Below, in pieces: positions 51,355 through 63,227 of a stretch of 64,000 nt of DNA. Each line of letters starts with the position of its first letter. The stretch's first letter is position 1. A program made the translations under genes and the position numbers. The stretch is from Mucilaginibacter psychrotolerans (lineage in GTDB: Bacteria; Bacteroidota; Bacteroidia; Sphingobacteriales; Sphingobacteriaceae). The notes under the pieces were generated by a model. It worked only from the letters and a program-made list of their open reading frames with translations. It was not told the DNA's origin and did no database searches. The DNA lies in contig NZ_SOZE01000013.1 of assembly GCF_004519315.1 (NCBI RefSeq), forward strand, positions 1 to 64,000, read 5' to 3'.

Positions 51355-51397
51355 TTTCTTACCCTTAAATGGGTAGCAAAACGGTTAATTTTTGTGT

Positions 51398-51427
51398 AAA
51401 GTACCGGAGCTTTCGCTTCGGTACTTT
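51398..51427 (+). terminator. Hairpin after tuf
   Basis: AAAGTACCGGAGC (51398-51410) pairs with GCTTCGGTACTTT (51415-51427) over 13 bp with one G-U pair and loop TTTC. No T-tract beyond TTT, so it is probably an attenuator or processing site before tRNA-Trp. Confidence 0.7.
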
Positions 51428-51480
51428 ATTCACAATATAAGTAACATAGCAAATCTCTCTAAACAAGAGGTTTAATAATA

Positions 51481-51553
51481 CACGGGAATAGTTCAACGGT
51501 AGAATAGAGGTCTCCAAAACCTTTGATCAGGGTTCGAATCCTTGTTCCCGTGC
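51481..51553 (+). tRNA. tRNA-Trp (CCA)
   Basis: 73 nt. Acceptor CACGGGA pairs with TCCCGTG; loop CTCCAAA gives anticodon CCA; T-arm GGTTCGAATCC. Located between tuf and secE as in other Bacteroidota. Confidence 0.93.
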
Positions 51554-51570
51554 TTTAAGTATCAATAAAT

Positions 51571-51765
51571 ATGGCTGGCGTAGCTGAGTATATAAAAGAA
51601 TCATACATCGAGTTGACCGAGAAAGTAACCTGGCCAACTTGGAGGGAGTTGCAAAACAGTGCCGTACTGGTGCTGGTTGCTGCTATTATTATAGCCATGG
51701 TTATTTTTGGTATGGACCAGATTATCGGGTACTTGCTAAAAACATTCTATACATCAGTAGCCTAA
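51571..51765 (+). CDS. secE: Protein translocase subunit SecE
   Basis: 64 residues with the typical short SecE form: amphipathic start (EYIKESYIELTEKVTWPTWRE) and one hydrophobic helix (AVLVLVAAIIIAMVIFGMDQII). Essential partner of SecY. The PTW motif in the hinge is present. It starts 17 nt after tRNA-Trp and precedes nusG by 14 nt. Confidence 0.93.
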   Translation: MAGVAEYIKESYIELTEKVTWPTWRELQNSAVLVLVAAIIIAMVIFGMDQIIGYLLKTFYTSVA

Positions 51766-51779
51766 ATTATATATTATAG

Positions 51780-52322
51780 ATGAGCGATCAATTAAAGTGG
51801 TACGTAGTTAGGGCTATCAGCGGTAAAGAAAAAAAGGTAAAGCAATATATCGATGCCGAAGTAAATCGCTTAGGCATAACCCATCTTATACCGCAGGTAC
51901 TGATCCCTACCGAGAAGTACTACCAAATGCGCGATGGAAAAAAGATTGCTAAAGAACGCAACTATTTTCCTGGATATGTCTTGATGGAAGCCGCGCTTGA
52001 TGGCGAGTTGGAACACATCATCAAAAACATTAACAGTGTAATTGGTTTCCTTGGCGATAAAGCAGGCAATGCTATCCCACTTCGCCAGGCCGAAGTTAAC
52101 CGTATTTTAGGCAAGGTTGACGAGATGACCGCACAGGGCGAAACCATGAACGTACCCTATTACGTTGGCGAAAACGTTAAGGTAATGGATGGTCCTTTTA
52201 ACGGTTTCAGCGGTGTGATAGAAGAAGTGAACGAGGAAAAGAAGAAACTGAAAGTAATGGTAAAGATATTCGGGCGCCGTACGCCGCTTGAATTGAATTA
52301 CATGCAGGTAGAGAAAGAATAG
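51780..52322 (+). CDS. nusG: Transcription termination/antitermination factor NusG
   Basis: 180 residues: NGN domain (about 3-105, [19 protein letters not shown] ... FPGYVLMEA) and C-terminal KOW domain (about 125-178, [25 protein letters not shown]). Binds RNA polymerase and couples it to ribosomes or Rho. In operon with secE. Confidence 0.96.
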   Translation: MSDQLKWYVVRAISGKEKKVKQYIDAEVNRLGITHLIPQVLIPTEKYYQMRDGKKIAKERNYFPGYVLMEAALDGELEHIIKNINSVIGFLGDKAGNAIPLRQAEVNRILGKVDEMTAQGETMNVPYYVGENVKVMDGPFNGFSGVIEEVNEEKKKLKVMVKIFGRRTPLELNYMQVEKE

Positions 52323-52460
52323 TTTGGTGGGTGGTGAATGGTTGATTAGAGAATAGTTGCCGAAACCGAAACCAAATAGATAAAATATTACACACACGAG
52401 TGTTGAACCGGACAATGAGTTAACCACTCACCAATCTCAACTCACCACTCACAAAATCTT
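52323..52460. repeat. GGTGAGTGGTGAG-word spacer between nusG and rplK
   Basis: TTTGGTGGGTGGTGAATGG on the left and the complementary words AACCACTCACCAATCTC and ACTCACCACTCAC on the right can pair. Similar ACTCACC words occur in the 121-bp units at 10230-10590. Confidence 0.5.
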
Positions 52461-52515
52461 AAATGTTACTTAGCTTCCACTTACTAACATTGAGTTATAA
52501 TTAAATCAAAGTAAA

Positions 52516-52956
52516 ATGGCAAAAGAAGTCGGTGCGATGGTAAAGCTTCAGGTAAAGGGCGGCGCTGCAAACCCATCTCCACCAATTGGCCCAGCATTGG
52601 GTGCAAAAGGTGTGAACATTATGGAGTTTTGCAAGCAGTTCAACGCACGTACCCAGGATAAAGCTGGGAAAGTGTTACCGGTGCTTATTACTGTTTATGT
52701 CGACAAGTCTTTCGAATTTATCATCAAAACCCCTCCGGTAGCTATACAGCTTTTAGAAGCAACAGGCTTAAAGAGTGGTTCGGCAGAGCCCAACCGTAAA
52801 AAAGTTGCCAATGTAAATTGGGAACAGGTTGAAACAATCGCCAAAGATAAAATGGTCGACTTGAATGCATTTACAGTAGAATCAGCCATGAAAATGGTGG
52901 CAGGTACTGCCCGCAGTATGGGAATCACCGTATCAGGTACGGCTCCCTGGAACTAA
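52516..52956 (+). CDS. rplK: 50S ribosomal protein uL11
   Basis: 146 residues, standard length. N-terminal [23 protein letters not shown] and [23 protein letters not shown]-terminal [12 protein letters not shown]. Part of the GTPase-associated centre; binds 23S rRNA with bL10. First gene of the rplK-rplA-rplJ-rplL group. Confidence 0.97.
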   Translation: MAKEVGAMVKLQVKGGAANPSPPIGPALGAKGVNIMEFCKQFNARTQDKAGKVLPVLITVYVDKSFEFIIKTPPVAIQLLEATGLKSGSAEPNRKKVANVNWEQVETIAKDKMVDLNAFTVESAMKMVAGTARSMGITVSGTAPWN

Positions 52957-53059
52957 ATGATTTTGAGTGTCGGATGTTCGATTTCGGATTTATAATCTCA
53001 AATCTCACATCTAATATCTCAAGTCTAAATTATTAATTAATACAAATCAGTTTAAGACA

Positions 53060-53758
53060 GTGGCTAGATTAACAAAAAATCAAAAAGCGGCACTATCCAA
53101 AATTGAGGCGAACAAATCGTACTCATTAGAAGCAGCATCAGCTTTGGTAAAGGAATTAACCTTAACCAAGTTCGATTCGTCTGTTGATATCGATGTGCGT
53201 TTAGGTGTAGATCCGCGTAAAGCCAATCAAATGGTGCGTGGTATCGCAACTTTACCTCATGGAACCGGTAAAACTGTACGTGTATTAGTTCTTTGTACTC
53301 CTGATAAGGAACAAGAAGCTAAAGACGCAGGTGCAGATTACGTAGGTTTGGATGAATATATTGCCAAGATTGAAGGCGGATGGACTGATGTTGATATTAT
53401 CATAACTATGCCTAGCGTTATGGCTAAAGTTGGTCGTTTGGGTCGTATCCTCGGTCCGCGTAACTTAATGCCTAACCCTAAATCGGGTACAGTAACACCA
53501 GAAGTTGGTAAAGCTGTAACCGAGGTAAAAGCTGGTAAGATCGATTTCAAGGTTGATAAAACAGGTATCATCCATACCTCGATAGGAAAAGCGTCTTTCC
53601 CTGCCGATAAAATTTACGAGAATGCATTAGAAGTATTGCAAACCATCTCTAAATTAAAACCATCAGCAGCAAAAGGAACATATTTTAAGAGCATTCACAT
53701 CTCTTCAACAATGTCGCCGGGTATAACAGTTGAAACTAAATCAGTAACGGGAATTTAA
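53060..53758 (+). CDS. rplA: 50S ribosomal protein uL1
   Basis: 232 residues starting at a GTG (53060-53062), [13 protein letters not shown]. The conserved [20 protein letters not shown] segment and the C-terminal [12 protein letters not shown] are present. Forms the L1 stalk. The spacer upstream (52960-53045) contains ATCTCAAATCTCACATCTAA word repeats. The next gene, rplJ, starts 2 nt after its stop codon. Confidence 0.96.
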   Translation: MARLTKNQKAALSKIEANKSYSLEAASALVKELTLTKFDSSVDIDVRLGVDPRKANQMVRGIATLPHGTGKTVRVLVLCTPDKEQEAKDAGADYVGLDEYIAKIEGGWTDVDIIITMPSVMAKVGRLGRILGPRNLMPNPKSGTVTPEVGKAVTEVKAGKIDFKVDKTGIIHTSIGKASFPADKIYENALEVLQTISKLKPSAAKGTYFKSIHISSTMSPGITVETKSVTGI

Positions 53759-53760
53759 TC

Positions 53761-54279
53761 ATGAATAAAGAAGAAAAATACGACCTTGTCGTTGCTCTAA
53801 GCGAGCAGATGAAAGAGTATGGTAATTTCTATATTACTGATACGTCTGATCTTACAGTTGCAAAAGTTAACAATATCCGTCGCCAGTGCTTCGAGGCAGA
53901 TATCACCATGAAGGTAGCAAAAAACAGCTTGATCAAAAAAGCTATGGAAGCTAACGGTGGTGATTTCAGCTCGATATACGATGTATTGAAAGGTTCATCA
54001 TCTATCTTTTTCTCAAAATCAGCAACTGCCCCGGCAAAGTTGATTAAACAATTGCGGAAAAAAGGCGAAAAACCAATTCTTAAAGCAGCGTACATAGATT
54101 CAGCAGTATTTATTGGTGATAGCCAGTTGGATACTTTAACCAAGCTGAAATCGAAAGAGCAGTTGATAGGCGAGATTGTAGGTTTACTGCAATCACCAGC
54201 CAAAAACGTTATTTCTGCACTACAATCAGGCGGAAATACTATTGCGGGCCTCGTGAAAACATTACAAGAAAGAGGTTAA
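53761..54279 (+). CDS. rplJ: 50S ribosomal protein uL10
   Basis: 172 residues, MNKEEKYDLVVALSEQMKEYGNFYITD start, with KVAKNSLIKKAME. Forms the base of the L7/L12 stalk. It starts 2 nt after the rplA stop codon, so it is translationally coupled. Confidence 0.95.
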   Translation: MNKEEKYDLVVALSEQMKEYGNFYITDTSDLTVAKVNNIRRQCFEADITMKVAKNSLIKKAMEANGGDFSSIYDVLKGSSSIFFSKSATAPAKLIKQLRKKGEKPILKAAYIDSAVFIGDSQLDTLTKLKSKEQLIGEIVGLLQSPAKNVISALQSGGNTIAGLVKTLQERG

Positions 54280-54340
54280 CGAACGCCTCAGTAAAAGTTC
54301 GAAATAAACAAAAAGCATTAAAGTAAAAAATTAAAATAAA

Positions 54341-54724
54341 ATGGCGGATTTAAAAGCGTTTGCTGAACAGTTGGTAAACTTAACAGTAAAAGAAGTAAAC
54401 GAATTAGCTCAGATCTTGAAAGATGAGTATGGCATTGAGCCTGCTGCTGCTGCTGTTGCAGTTGCTGCTGCTCCTGCAGGTGGCGATGATGCTCCTGCTG
54501 CTGAAGCAGTACAAACTGCGTTTGACGTTATCCTGAAAGAAGCAGGTGGCGCTAAATTAGCAGTTGTTAAATTAGTAAAAGACCTTACAGGCCTTGGCTT
54601 GAAAGAAGCTAAAGATTTAGTTGACGGCGCACCTAAAGAGGTAAAAACCGGCGTAACTAAAGAAGAAGCTGAATCTCTGAAAAAACAATTAGAGGAAGCC
54701 GGAGCTGTAGTTGAGGTTAAATAA
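54341..54724 (+). CDS. rplL: 50S ribosomal protein bL12 (L7/L12)
   Basis: 127 residues: N-terminal dimer helix, an Ala-rich hinge (about 35-55, [14 protein letters not shown]) and the conserved C-terminal [12 protein letters not shown]-like and [19 protein letters not shown]. Multiple copies form the stalk that recruits factors. 61 nt after rplJ. Confidence 0.97.
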   Translation: MADLKAFAEQLVNLTVKEVNELAQILKDEYGIEPAAAAVAVAAAPAGGDDAPAAEAVQTAFDVILKEAGGAKLAVVKLVKDLTGLGLKEAKDLVDGAPKEVKTGVTKEEAESLKKQLEEAGAVVEVK

Positions 54725-54741
54725 TTTAGCCCACACCAAAT

Positions 54742-54780
54742 AGCATCAGACTCCGACCTTTTTGGTCGGGGTCTATTGCT
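54742..54780 (+). promoter_or_regulatory. rplL-rpoB attenuator-like hairpin
   Basis: GACTCCGACC (54749-54758) and GGTCGGGGTC (54764-54773) form a 10-bp stem with T-G/G-T tolerance and loop TTTTT; AGCA/TGCT extend it. No T-tract follows, so it fits an attenuator or processing hairpin at the position where other bacteria lower rpoBC expression relative to rpl genes. Confidence 0.6.
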
Positions 54781-54788
54781 GTTTAAAG

Positions 54789-54890
54789 GGATTTGAGATG
54801 TGAGATATGGGATATGAAATCTCGCATTTATTTAAAAGTGTTTTTTCATTTTGTCTCAAATCCTGATATAAAATCCCATATCTAATACAG
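54789..54890. repeat. GAGATGTGAGAT-word spacer between rplL and rpoB
   Basis: Left words GGGATTTGAGATGTGAGATA and right words TCTCAAATCCTGATATAAAA plus ATCCCATATC are mutually complementary. Part of the microrepeat spacer class. Confidence 0.55.
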
Positions 54891-54916
54891 GTTTAATAAA
54901 CTAAAATTATAATACC

Positions 54917-57900
54917 TTGGCAAACAATAATAACCAAAGAGTAAACTTTGCAACCAGCAGAAAGGTACTTGATTACCCGGATTTCCTGGATGTACAGTTA
55001 CAGTCTTTCCAGGAATTTTTTCAATTGGAAACCACGTCAGACAACCGCTACAAAGAAGGGTTGTTTAAAGTATTTGCCGAAAACTTTCCAATATCAGATT
55101 CAAGGAACATCTTCGTTTTGGAGTTTCTTGATTACTTTATTGATCCGCCACGTTACGATATACGCGAGTGTATTGAGCGCGGTTTAACTTACAGTGTGCC
55201 ATTAAAAGCAAAACTTCGCTTATCATGTAACGATGCCGAGCACGAAGATTTTGAAACGATTGTACAGGACGTTTATTTGGGTACCATCCCTTATATGACA
55301 CCTAAGGGTACCTTCGTTATCAATGGCGCCGAGCGTGTAATTGTATCTCAGTTACACCGTTCACCAGGTGTGTTCTTCGGCCAAAGCCGTCACACCAACG
55401 GTACAAAATTATACTCGGCCCGTGTTATTCCTTTCAAAGGATCGTGGATTGAGTTTGCTACAGACGTTAACAACGTGATGTATGCCTACATTGACCGTAA
55501 AAAGAAATTCCCGGTTACAACGCTGCTTCGCGCCATAGGTTACGATTCTGATAAAGATATATTAGAATTGTTTGAACTGGCCGACGAGGTGAAAGTAAGC
55601 AAAAGCGGCTTGAAGAAATTCATTGGCCGTAAGCTTGCTGCAAGGGTGCTTAAAAAATGGGTAGAAGATTTCGTGGATGAGGATACCGGTGAAGTGGTAT
55701 CTATCGACCGTAACGAGATTATCCTTGAGCGCGAAACCGTTTTGGAAGACGACCATATTGATATGATCATCGATGCTGGTGTTAAAACTATCATCCTGAA
55801 CAAGGAAGATGCTGCCACCAGCGGTGACTATACTATTATATATAATACCTTACAAAAAGATACTTCGAACTCGGAGAAAGAAGCGGTGGAGCACATCTAT
55901 CGCCAATTGCGTAACGCCGAACCACCTGATGAGGAAACTGCACGTGGTATCATCGATCGCTTGTTCTTCTCTGATAAAAGATATGACCTGGGCGATGTGG
56001 GCCGTTACCGCATCAACCGTAAATTAAAGCTGAACACCTCTGACGAAACTAAGGTGTTAACTAAGCAGGATATCATTGCGATTGTTAAGTACCTGATCAA
56101 ATTAATCAACTCAAAAGCCGAGGTGGATGATATTGATCACTTGAGCAACCGTCGTGTTCGTACCGTTGGCGAGCAGCTTTATGCACAATTTGGTGTTGGT
56201 TTGGCACGTATGGCACGTACTATACGTGAGCGTATGAACATTCGTGATAACGAGGTGTTCACACCAACCGACCTGATCAACGCACGTACACTTTCATCGG
56301 TAATCAACTCGTTCTTCGGAACAAACCAGTTATCGCAGTTTATGGACCAAACCAACCCACTGGCAGAGATCACGCACAAGCGTCGTCTGTCAGCCCTTGG
56401 GCCCGGCGGTCTGTCACGTGAACGTGCCGGTTTCGAGGTTCGTGACGTACACTACACCCACTACGGTAGGTTGTGTACCATCGAAACTCCGGAAGGCCCT
56501 AACATCGGTTTGATTTCATCACTTTGCGTACACGCTAAGATCAACAACTTAGGCTTTATAGAAACTCCGTACAAACGAGTGGTTGAAGGTAAAGTACAGG
56601 TTAACGAGCCGGTTATCTATTTATCTGCAGAAGATGAAGACGGTAAAACCATAGGCCAGGCTAATGCGCATTATGACGACAATGGTGTATTTGCTTTACC
56701 AAAAGTAAAAGCACGTTTCGAGGGTGACTTCCCGATCATCGAGCCGGAAAGATTGGATTTGATGGACATTGCGCCAAACCAGATCACATCTATCGCAGCA
56801 TCGCTGATTCCATTTTTGGAGCATGATGATGCTAACCGTGCCCTGATGGGTTCGAACATGCAACGCCAGGCCGTACCATTGTTGCGCCCCGAAGCGCCGA
56901 TAGTAGGTACAGGTTTGGAAGGCCGTGTGGCAAAAGACTCTCGTACCCTTATCAACGCCGAAGGCGATGGCGTGGTTGAGTATGTTGATGCTAACGAAAT
57001 AAAAATTAAATACGACCGCGACGAAATGGATCGTTTGATCTCTTTCGAAGGCGATACGAAGAGCTATATCTTAACCAAGTTCAAAAAGACCAACCAAAGC
57101 ACCACCATCAACCTTAAACCAATCGTTAAGAAAGGCCAAAGGGTTACAAAAGGCGAAGTGCTTTGCGAAGGCTACGCTACGCAAAATGGCGAGCTTGCAT
57201 TGGGCCGTAACCTTAAAGTGGCATTCATGCCTTGGCAGGGTTACAACTTTGAGGATGCGATTGTAATATCTGAGCGCGTTGTGTCTCAGGATATCTTTAC
57301 ATCATTGCACGTTGAAGAGTTTGAGCTTGAAGTACGCGATACCAAACGTGGTGAAGAAGAGTTGACACCGGATATCCCTAACGTTTCTGAAGAAGCTACT
57401 AAGGATCTGGATGAAGACGGTATCATCCGCGTTGGCGCCGAGGTTAAAGAAGGCGACATCCTGATTGGTAAGATTACCCCTAAAGGCGAATCTGACCCTT
57501 CACCGGAAGAAAAATTGCTTCGTGCCATATTTGGTGATAAAGCAGGCGACGTTAAGGATGCATCGTTAAAAACTCCGCCATCAATTGCTGGTGTGGTTAT
57601 CGATACCAAATTGTTCAGCCGTGCTAAAAAGACAACTAAAGCCGAAGAGAAAGCGCAGATTGAAAAGCTTGACGTTAAACACGATAGAGCTGTAAAAGAG
57701 CTGAAGAATACGTTGATAGACAAGTTGTTCGAGATTGTTAACGGTAAAACTTCGCAAGGTGTTTATAACGTTTACAAAGAGCTGTATGTAGCTAAGGGCG
57801 TTAAATTCACCCAAAAGATACTTACCGAGTTGCACTACGAGAACATCAACCCTACCAAGTGGACCACTGATGATGATAAGAACGAGCAGATTAAAACTTT

Positions 57901-58720
57901 GCTGCACAATTATAACATCAAGGTAAACGAAGAGCTTGGTGCTTACCGTCGCGATAAATTCGCGATCAGCGTGGGCGACGAGTTACCATCGGGCATCGTA
58001 CAGATGGCTAAGGTTTACATTGCCAAGAAACGTAAGCTTAAAGTGGGCGATAAAATGGCGGGCCGCCACGGTAACAAGGGTATCGTGGCACGTATTGTAC
58101 GTGACGAGGATATGCCTTTCTTAGAAGACGGCACACCGGTTGATATTGTGTTGAACCCACTGGGTGTACCATCACGTATGAACTTGGGCCAGATTTACGA
58201 AACCGTATTAGGCTGGGCCGGTAAAGAACTGGGCGTTAAATTTGCTACGCCAATTTTCGATGGTGCAAGCCATACCGAAGTGGAAGAATGGGTTGCAAAA
58301 GCAGGCTTGCCTGAATCTGGCCGTACTTACCTGTACAATGGCTTAACCGGCGACCGTTTCGATCAGCAGACTACTGTAGGTATTATCTACATGCTTAAAC
58401 TGGGTCACATGGTTGATGATAAGATGCACGCACGTTCTATCGGGCCGTACTCGCTTATCACACAACAGCCATTGGGTGGTAAAGCACAGTTTGGTGGTCA
58501 ACGTTTTGGTGAGATGGAGGTTTGGGCACTCGAGGCATTCGGTGCATCTAACATCCTGCAGGAAATATTAACCGTTAAATCGGATGATGTTATCGGCCGT
58601 GCTAAAACCTACGAAGCTATTGTTAAAGGTGAAAACCTGCCAACACCTTCAGTTCCGGAATCATTCAACGTATTGGTTCATGAATTAAGAGGTTTAGGTT
58701 TGGATATCACGTTGGAATAA
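54917..58720 (+). CDS. rpoB: RNA polymerase beta subunit
   Basis: 1267 residues with a TTG start (54917-54919) giving [11 protein letters not shown]. The rifampicin-region motif [34 protein letters not shown] is intact with the wild-type Gln-Leu-Ser-Gln-Phe-Met-Asp core, and [14 protein letters not shown] and [13 protein letters not shown] are present. Catalyses RNA synthesis with RpoA, RpoC and sigma. It is cotranscribed with rpoC across a short hairpin spacer. Confidence 0.97.
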   Translation: MANNNNQRVNFATSRKVLDYPDFLDVQLQSFQEFFQLETTSDNRYKEGLFKVFAENFPISDSRNIFVLEFLDYFIDPPRYDIRECIERGLTYSVPLKAKLRLSCNDAEHEDFETIVQDVYLGTIPYMTPKGTFVINGAERVIVSQLHRSPGVFFGQSRHTNGTKLYSARVIPFKGSWIEFATDVNNVMYAYIDRKKKFPVTTLLRAIGYDSDKDILELFELADEVKVSKSGLKKFIGRKLAARVLKKWVEDFVDEDTGEVVSIDRNEIILERETVLEDDHIDMIIDAGVKTIILNKEDAATSGDYTIIYNTLQKDTSNSEKEAVEHIYRQLRNAEPPDEETARGIIDRLFFSDKRYDLGDVGRYRINRKLKLNTSDETKVLTKQDIIAIVKYLIKLINSKAEVDDIDHLSNRRVRTVGEQLYAQFGVGLARMARTIRERMNIRDNEVFTPTDLINARTLSSVINSFFGTNQLSQFMDQTNPLAEITHKRRLSALGPGGLSRERAGFEVRDVHYTHYGRLCTIETPEGPNIGLISSLCVHAKINNLGFIETPYKRVVEGKVQVNEPVIYLSAEDEDGKTIGQANAHYDDNGVFALPKVKARFEGDFPIIEPERLDLMDIAPNQITSIAASLIPFLEHDDANRALMGSNMQRQAVPLLRPEAPIVGTGLEGRVAKDSRTLINAEGDGVVEYVDANEIKIKYDRDEMDRLISFEGDTKSYILTKFKKTNQSTTINLKPIVKKGQRVTKGEVLCEGYATQNGELALGRNLKVAFMPWQGYNFEDAIVISERVVSQDIFTSLHVEEFELEVRDTKRGEEELTPDIPNVSEEATKDLDEDGIIRVGAEVKEGDILIGKITPKGESDPSPEEKLLRAIFGDKAGDVKDASLKTPPSIAGVVIDTKLFSRAKKTTKAEEKAQIEKLDVKHDRAVKELKNTLIDKLFEIVNGKTSQGVYNVYKELYVAKGVKFTQKILTELHYENINPTKWTTDDDKNEQIKTLLHNYNIKVNEELGAYRRDKFAISVGDELPSGIVQMAKVYIAKKRKLKVGDKMAGRHGNKGIVARIVRDEDMPFLEDGTPVDIVLNPLGVPSRMNLGQIYETVLGWAGKELGVKFATPIFDGASHTEVEEWVAKAGLPESGRTYLYNGLTGDRFDQQTTVGIIYMLKLGHMVDDKMHARSIGPYSLITQQPLGGKAQFGGQRFGEMEVWALEAFGASNILQEILTVKSDDVIGRAKTYEAIVKGENLPTPSVPESFNVLVHELRGLGLDITLE

Positions 58721-58825
58721 AGTTAAAAGAGTTAAAGAGGTTGTAAAGGTTAAAGAAGTTAAAGCTTCTAACTTTTACAACCCTTTCTAACCTTTCCAAC
58801 TTTTATAACAACTCTTCAACAACAT
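58721..58825. repeat. GGTTAAAGAAGTT-word hairpin spacer between rpoB and rpoC
   Basis: Purine-rich arm AGAGGTTGTAAAGGTTAAAG and pyrimidine-rich arm CTAACTTTTACAACCCTTTC are complementary (GGTTGTAAA / TTTACAACC). Words match the GTTAGAAAAGG repeat at 43784. Confidence 0.65.
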
Positions 58826-58842
58826 TAAAAACAAAGGAGACT

Positions 58843-61800
58843 ATGTCTTACAAAAAGGATAATAAAATCAAAAGTAATTTCACCACAATTACAATCAGCT
58901 TAGCTTCTCCGGAATCTATACTGGAGCGTTCTAGCGGTGAAGTTTTAAAACCGGAAACCATCAACTACAGGACTTACAAGCCTGAGCGCGATGGTTTGTT
59001 CTGCGAGCGTATATTCGGTCCGGTAAAAGATTACGAATGCCATTGCGGTAAATACAAACGTATCCGTTACAAAGGTATCGTTTGCGACCGTTGCGGTGTT
59101 GAAGTAACCGAAAAGAAGGTACGTCGCGAGCGTATGGGCCACATCAATTTAGTGGTGCCTGTTGCACATATCTGGTACTTCCGCTCGTTGCCAAACAAAA
59201 TTGGCTACCTGTTGGGCTTACCAACCAAACGCCTTGATTTAATCATTTACTACGAACGTTATGTAGTAATACAGCCGGGTATTAAAGAATCTGACGGTAT
59301 ATCCCGCATGGATTTCCTGACAGAAGAAGAATACCTGGATATATTGGATACCTTACCAAAGGAAAACCAATACCTGGACGACAAAGATCCGCAGAAATTT
59401 GTAGCCAAGATGGGTGCCGAAGCATTAGAAGACCTGCTGAAACGCCTTGATCTTGACCAGTTATCATACAATCTGCGCCACCAGGCCGCAAACGAAACTT
59501 CTCAGCAACGTAAAAACGAAGCTTTGAAACGTTTGCAGGTAGTTGAAGCTTTCCGCGATGCAAAAACCAGGATTGAAAACAACCCTGAGTGGATGATCGT
59601 GAAGATCGTTCCGGTTATTCCGCCAGAATTGCGCCCATTGGTACCACTGGAAGGTGGCCGTTTTGCAACTTCGGATTTGAATGATCTTTACCGCCGCGTA
59701 ATTATCCGTAACAACCGTTTAAAACGTTTGATTGAGATAAAAGCACCGGAAGTAATTTTACGTAACGAGAAACGTATGCTGCAGGAAGCTGTGGATTCGT
59801 TGTTTGATAACTCACGTAAGGTTAACGCAGTAAAAACGGAAGGTAACCGTGCATTGAAATCTCTTTCAGATATCCTGAAAGGTAAACAAGGCCGTTTCCG
59901 CCAGAACTTATTGGGTAAACGTGTGGATTACTCGGCTCGTTCGGTAATTGTTGTAGGTCCTAACTTGAAACTGCACGAGTGCGGTTTGCCAAAAGATATG
60001 GCTGCTGAGTTATTCAAACCGTTTATCATCCGCAAGATGATTGAGCGTGGTGTGGTTAAAACAGTAAAATCTGCAAAGAAAATAGTTGACCGTAAAGACC
60101 CATTAGTTTGGGATATTTTGGAAAACGTATTAAAAGGCCACCCTGTATTACTAAACCGTGCGCCTACGCTGCACAGGTTGGGTATCCAGGCCTTCCAGCC
60201 AAAATTGGTTGAGGGCAAGGCTATACAATTGCACCCACTTACCTGTACCGCTTTCAACGCGGATTTTGACGGTGACCAGATGGCTGTGCACGTACCACTA
60301 GGTAACGCAGCAATTTTGGAAGCCCAGGTATTGATGCTTGCATCGCACAACATCTTAAACCCTGCCAACGGTACCCCAATTACAGTACCTTCTCAGGACA
60401 TGGTGCTTGGTTTGTACTACATAACCAAAGGCCGTAAAACAGATGAAGGACGCGTTGTAAAAGGACAAGGTTTAACTTTCTATTCTGCCGAAGAGGTAAT
60501 TATCGCTTACAACGAAAGAAAGATTGACCTGCACGCCTTTATCAAGGTTAAAGGAAAAATTAAAGAACGCGATGGTAGCATCGTTTCTAAAATAATTGAT
60601 ACCACTGTAGGCCGCGTGTTGTTTAACCAGCATGTGCCTGAGGAAGTTGGTTATATAAACGAACTATTGACCAAGAAATCACTTCGTGATATTATTGGCG
60701 AGGTTGTTAAAAACACTGGTATGGCCCGCGCTGCACAGTTCTTGGATGATATCAAAGAATTAGGCTTTAAGATGGCATTCCAGGGTGGTTTATCATTTAA
60801 CCTGAAAGATATCAACATCCCTGAAGAAAAGGTTACTTTGATTGCCCAGGCTTCTAAAGAAGTGGAAGATGTTATGGGTAACTATAACATGGGTTTCATT
60901 ACCAACAACGAGCGTTACAACCAAATCATCGATATCTGGACACGTATCAACAACCGCTTAACTGCGAATGTGATGAACATCTTGTCATCAGATAACCAGG
61001 GTTTCAACTCTGTTTACATGATGCTTGACTCTGGTGCACGTGGTTCTAAAGAGCAGATTCGTCAGCTTGCAGGTATGCGTGGTTTGATGGCGAAACCTCA
61101 AAAATCAGGTTCGGGGGGTGAGATTATCGAAAACCCGATCTTGTCGAACTTTAAAGAAGGCTTGTCGGTATTAGAGTACTTTATCTCTACCCACGGTGCG
61201 CGTAAAGGTTTGGCGGATACGGCGTTGAAAACAGCGGATGCTGGTTACTTAACCCGTAGGTTGCATGATGTTGCGCAAGACATGATTGTGGGTATGGTTG
61301 ATTGCGGTACCTTAAGGGGTATCTATACAACAGCCTTGAAAGATAACGAGGATATTGTTGAGCCATTATACGATCGTATTTTGGGCCGTACAACGCTTCA
61401 CGATGTGCATGACCCAATCACCAACGAATTGATCGTTTCTGCAGGGCATGACATTACTGAAGAAATAGCCAAGAAAATAGAGAACTCTCCGTTGGAAGGT
61501 ATCGAAATACGTTCGGTACTGACTTGCGAAAGCCGCAGAGGTGTTTGTACCTTATGCTACGGCCGTAACCTTGCAAGCGGTAAACGTGTGCAAAAAGGTG
61601 AGGCAGTGGGTGTAATTGCAGCGCAGTCGATTGGTGAGCCGGGTACACAGTTAACCCTGCGTACATTCCACGTGGGTGGTACCGCATCAAACATCGCGGC
61701 AGAATCACAAATCAACGCGAAGTTCGAAGGTGTAATCGAATTCGAAAACGTACGTACCGTTACTTACAAAACCGACGAAGAGAACGTTGATGTAGTATTG

Positions 61801-63129
61801 GGCCGTTCTGGCGAGTTCCGCATCATTGAGCCAGGTACCAACAAGATCATTGTTACCAATAACATTCCATACGGTTCATACCTGTATGTGAAAGATGGTG
61901 CAAAAATTGCCAAAGGCGACCGTATCTGTTCATGGGATCCGTACAATGCGGTTATCATATCAGAGTTTGCAGGTATCACCACTTTCGAGGCGGTATTAGA
62001 AGGTATCACCTTCCGCGAAGAAAGCGATGAGCAAACCGGTCACCGCGAGAAAGTTATTATCGATACCAGGGATAAAACCAAAAACCCTGTTATCCAGATA
62101 GCTGATAGCAAAGGCAACATCATTAAAGGATACAACATCCCGGTAGGTGCCCACATTTCTGTTGAAGAAGGTGAGAAACTGCAAACCGGACAAGTTATCG
62201 CTAAGATTCCTCGTTCAACCGGTAAAACGCGAGATATTACAGGTGGTTTACCACGTGTAACCGAGCTGTTCGAAGCACGTAACCCATCTAATCCTGCGGT
62301 AGTAACTGAGATTGATGGTGTGGTAACTTTAGGTGGCGTGAAACGTGGTAACCGCGAAATCACCATCGAAAGTAAAGACGGACAGGTTAAGAAATACCTG
62401 GTACCATTGTCTAAACACATCCTGGTACAGGATAATGACTTTGTTAAAGCTGGTATGCCATTGTCTGATGGTTCTATCTCTCCTGCAGATATCCTTGCCA
62501 TAAAAGGCCCAGCGGCTGTGCAGGAGTACCTGGTTAACGGTATACAAGAGGTTTACCGCTTACAGGGTGTGAAAATCAATGATAAGCACTTCGAAGTTAT
62601 TGTTCACCAGATGATGCAGAAAGTTGCTATTGAAGATGCAGGTGATACCCGTTTCCTTGAAAGGGAAGCAGTTGACAGCTGGGATTTCATGGTAGAGAAC
62701 GACGAGATGTTTGATAAGAAAGTGGTTACCGATGCAGGTGATTCAACTAACTTAAAAGTGGGTCAAATCGTATCTTTAAGGAAACTACGCGACGAAAACT
62801 CTATCCTGAAACGTAAGGATGCGCGATTAGTTGAGGTAAGGGATGCCATAGCGGCAACTTCGAGCCCGATGCTGCAAGGTATCACCAGGGCATCGTTAGG
62901 TACCAAATCGTTCATCTCAGCAGCATCGTTCCAGGAAACCACCAAGGTACTGAACGAGGCAGCCATAGCAGGTAAAAAAGACAACATGCTAGGCCTGAAA
63001 GAAAACGTTATCGTTGGTCACTTAATTCCATCGGGTACAGGCTTGCGCGAATACGAAAATATCCGTGTAGGTTCTCAGGAGGAATTTGATCGCCTGATGG
63101 CTTCAAAAACAGAAGAAGTAGAAGCTTAA
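58843..63129 (+). CDS. rpoC: RNA polymerase beta' subunit
   Basis: 1428 residues. Zinc fingers [20 protein letters not shown] near 66-85 and C...C...C in [13 protein letters not shown] near 905-917, and the active-site motif [12 protein letters not shown] (about 473-484). It has a moderate SD, AAAGGAG at 58833-58839, 3 nt before the ATG, one of few in the window. Downstream partner of rpoB. Confidence 0.97.
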   Translation: MSYKKDNKIKSNFTTITISLASPESILERSSGEVLKPETINYRTYKPERDGLFCERIFGPVKDYECHCGKYKRIRYKGIVCDRCGVEVTEKKVRRERMGHINLVVPVAHIWYFRSLPNKIGYLLGLPTKRLDLIIYYERYVVIQPGIKESDGISRMDFLTEEEYLDILDTLPKENQYLDDKDPQKFVAKMGAEALEDLLKRLDLDQLSYNLRHQAANETSQQRKNEALKRLQVVEAFRDAKTRIENNPEWMIVKIVPVIPPELRPLVPLEGGRFATSDLNDLYRRVIIRNNRLKRLIEIKAPEVILRNEKRMLQEAVDSLFDNSRKVNAVKTEGNRALKSLSDILKGKQGRFRQNLLGKRVDYSARSVIVVGPNLKLHECGLPKDMAAELFKPFIIRKMIERGVVKTVKSAKKIVDRKDPLVWDILENVLKGHPVLLNRAPTLHRLGIQAFQPKLVEGKAIQLHPLTCTAFNADFDGDQMAVHVPLGNAAILEAQVLMLASHNILNPANGTPITVPSQDMVLGLYYITKGRKTDEGRVVKGQGLTFYSAEEVIIAYNERKIDLHAFIKVKGKIKERDGSIVSKIIDTTVGRVLFNQHVPEEVGYINELLTKKSLRDIIGEVVKNTGMARAAQFLDDIKELGFKMAFQGGLSFNLKDINIPEEKVTLIAQASKEVEDVMGNYNMGFITNNERYNQIIDIWTRINNRLTANVMNILSSDNQGFNSVYMMLDSGARGSKEQIRQLAGMRGLMAKPQKSGSGGEIIENPILSNFKEGLSVLEYFISTHGARKGLADTALKTADAGYLTRRLHDVAQDMIVGMVDCGTLRGIYTTALKDNEDIVEPLYDRILGRTTLHDVHDPITNELIVSAGHDITEEIAKKIENSPLEGIEIRSVLTCESRRGVCTLCYGRNLASGKRVQKGEAVGVIAAQSIGEPGTQLTLRTFHVGGTASNIAAESQINAKFEGVIEFENVRTVTYKTDEENVDVVLGRSGEFRIIEPGTNKIIVTNNIPYGSYLYVKDGAKIAKGDRICSWDPYNAVIISEFAGITTFEAVLEGITFREESDEQTGHREKVIIDTRDKTKNPVIQIADSKGNIIKGYNIPVGAHISVEEGEKLQTGQVIAKIPRSTGKTRDITGGLPRVTELFEARNPSNPAVVTEIDGVVTLGGVKRGNREITIESKDGQVKKYLVPLSKHILVQDNDFVKAGMPLSDGSISPADILAIKGPAAVQEYLVNGIQEVYRLQGVKINDKHFEVIVHQMMQKVAIEDAGDTRFLEREAVDSWDFMVENDEMFDKKVVTDAGDSTNLKVGQIVSLRKLRDENSILKRKDARLVEVRDAIAATSSPMLQGITRASLGTKSFISAASFQETTKVLNEAAIAGKKDNMLGLKENVIVGHLIPSGTGLREYENIRVGSQEEFDRLMASKTEEVEA

Positions 63130-63158
63130 TCATACAACATCGGAACGATCCGATAAAT

Positions 63159-63195
63159 AAGGCCCCGGCAACTTTAGGTTATCGGGGCCTTTGTA
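63159..63195 (+). terminator. Intrinsic terminator after rpoC
   Basis: AAGGCCCCG (63159-63167) pairs with CGGGGCCTT (63183-63191) around a 15-nt loop, then TTGTATTTT. It ends the tuf-rpoC transcription block. Confidence 0.78.
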
Positions 63196-63227
63196 TTTTA
63201 TGCGGTATGCAGCAGGTGAACTAATGG

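Noticed and set aside
52323-52515. Ribosomal-protein leader or riboswitch between nusG and rplK
   Set aside because: The spacer is explained by GGTGAGTGG word repeats and shows no L1- or L11-binding-type structure that I can recognise.
54917-58720. Rifampicin-resistance substitution in rpoB
   Set aside because: The core cluster residues (Gln, Leu, Ser, Gln, Phe, Met, Asp, and His-Lys-Arg-Arg-Leu) read as the usual sensitive type.
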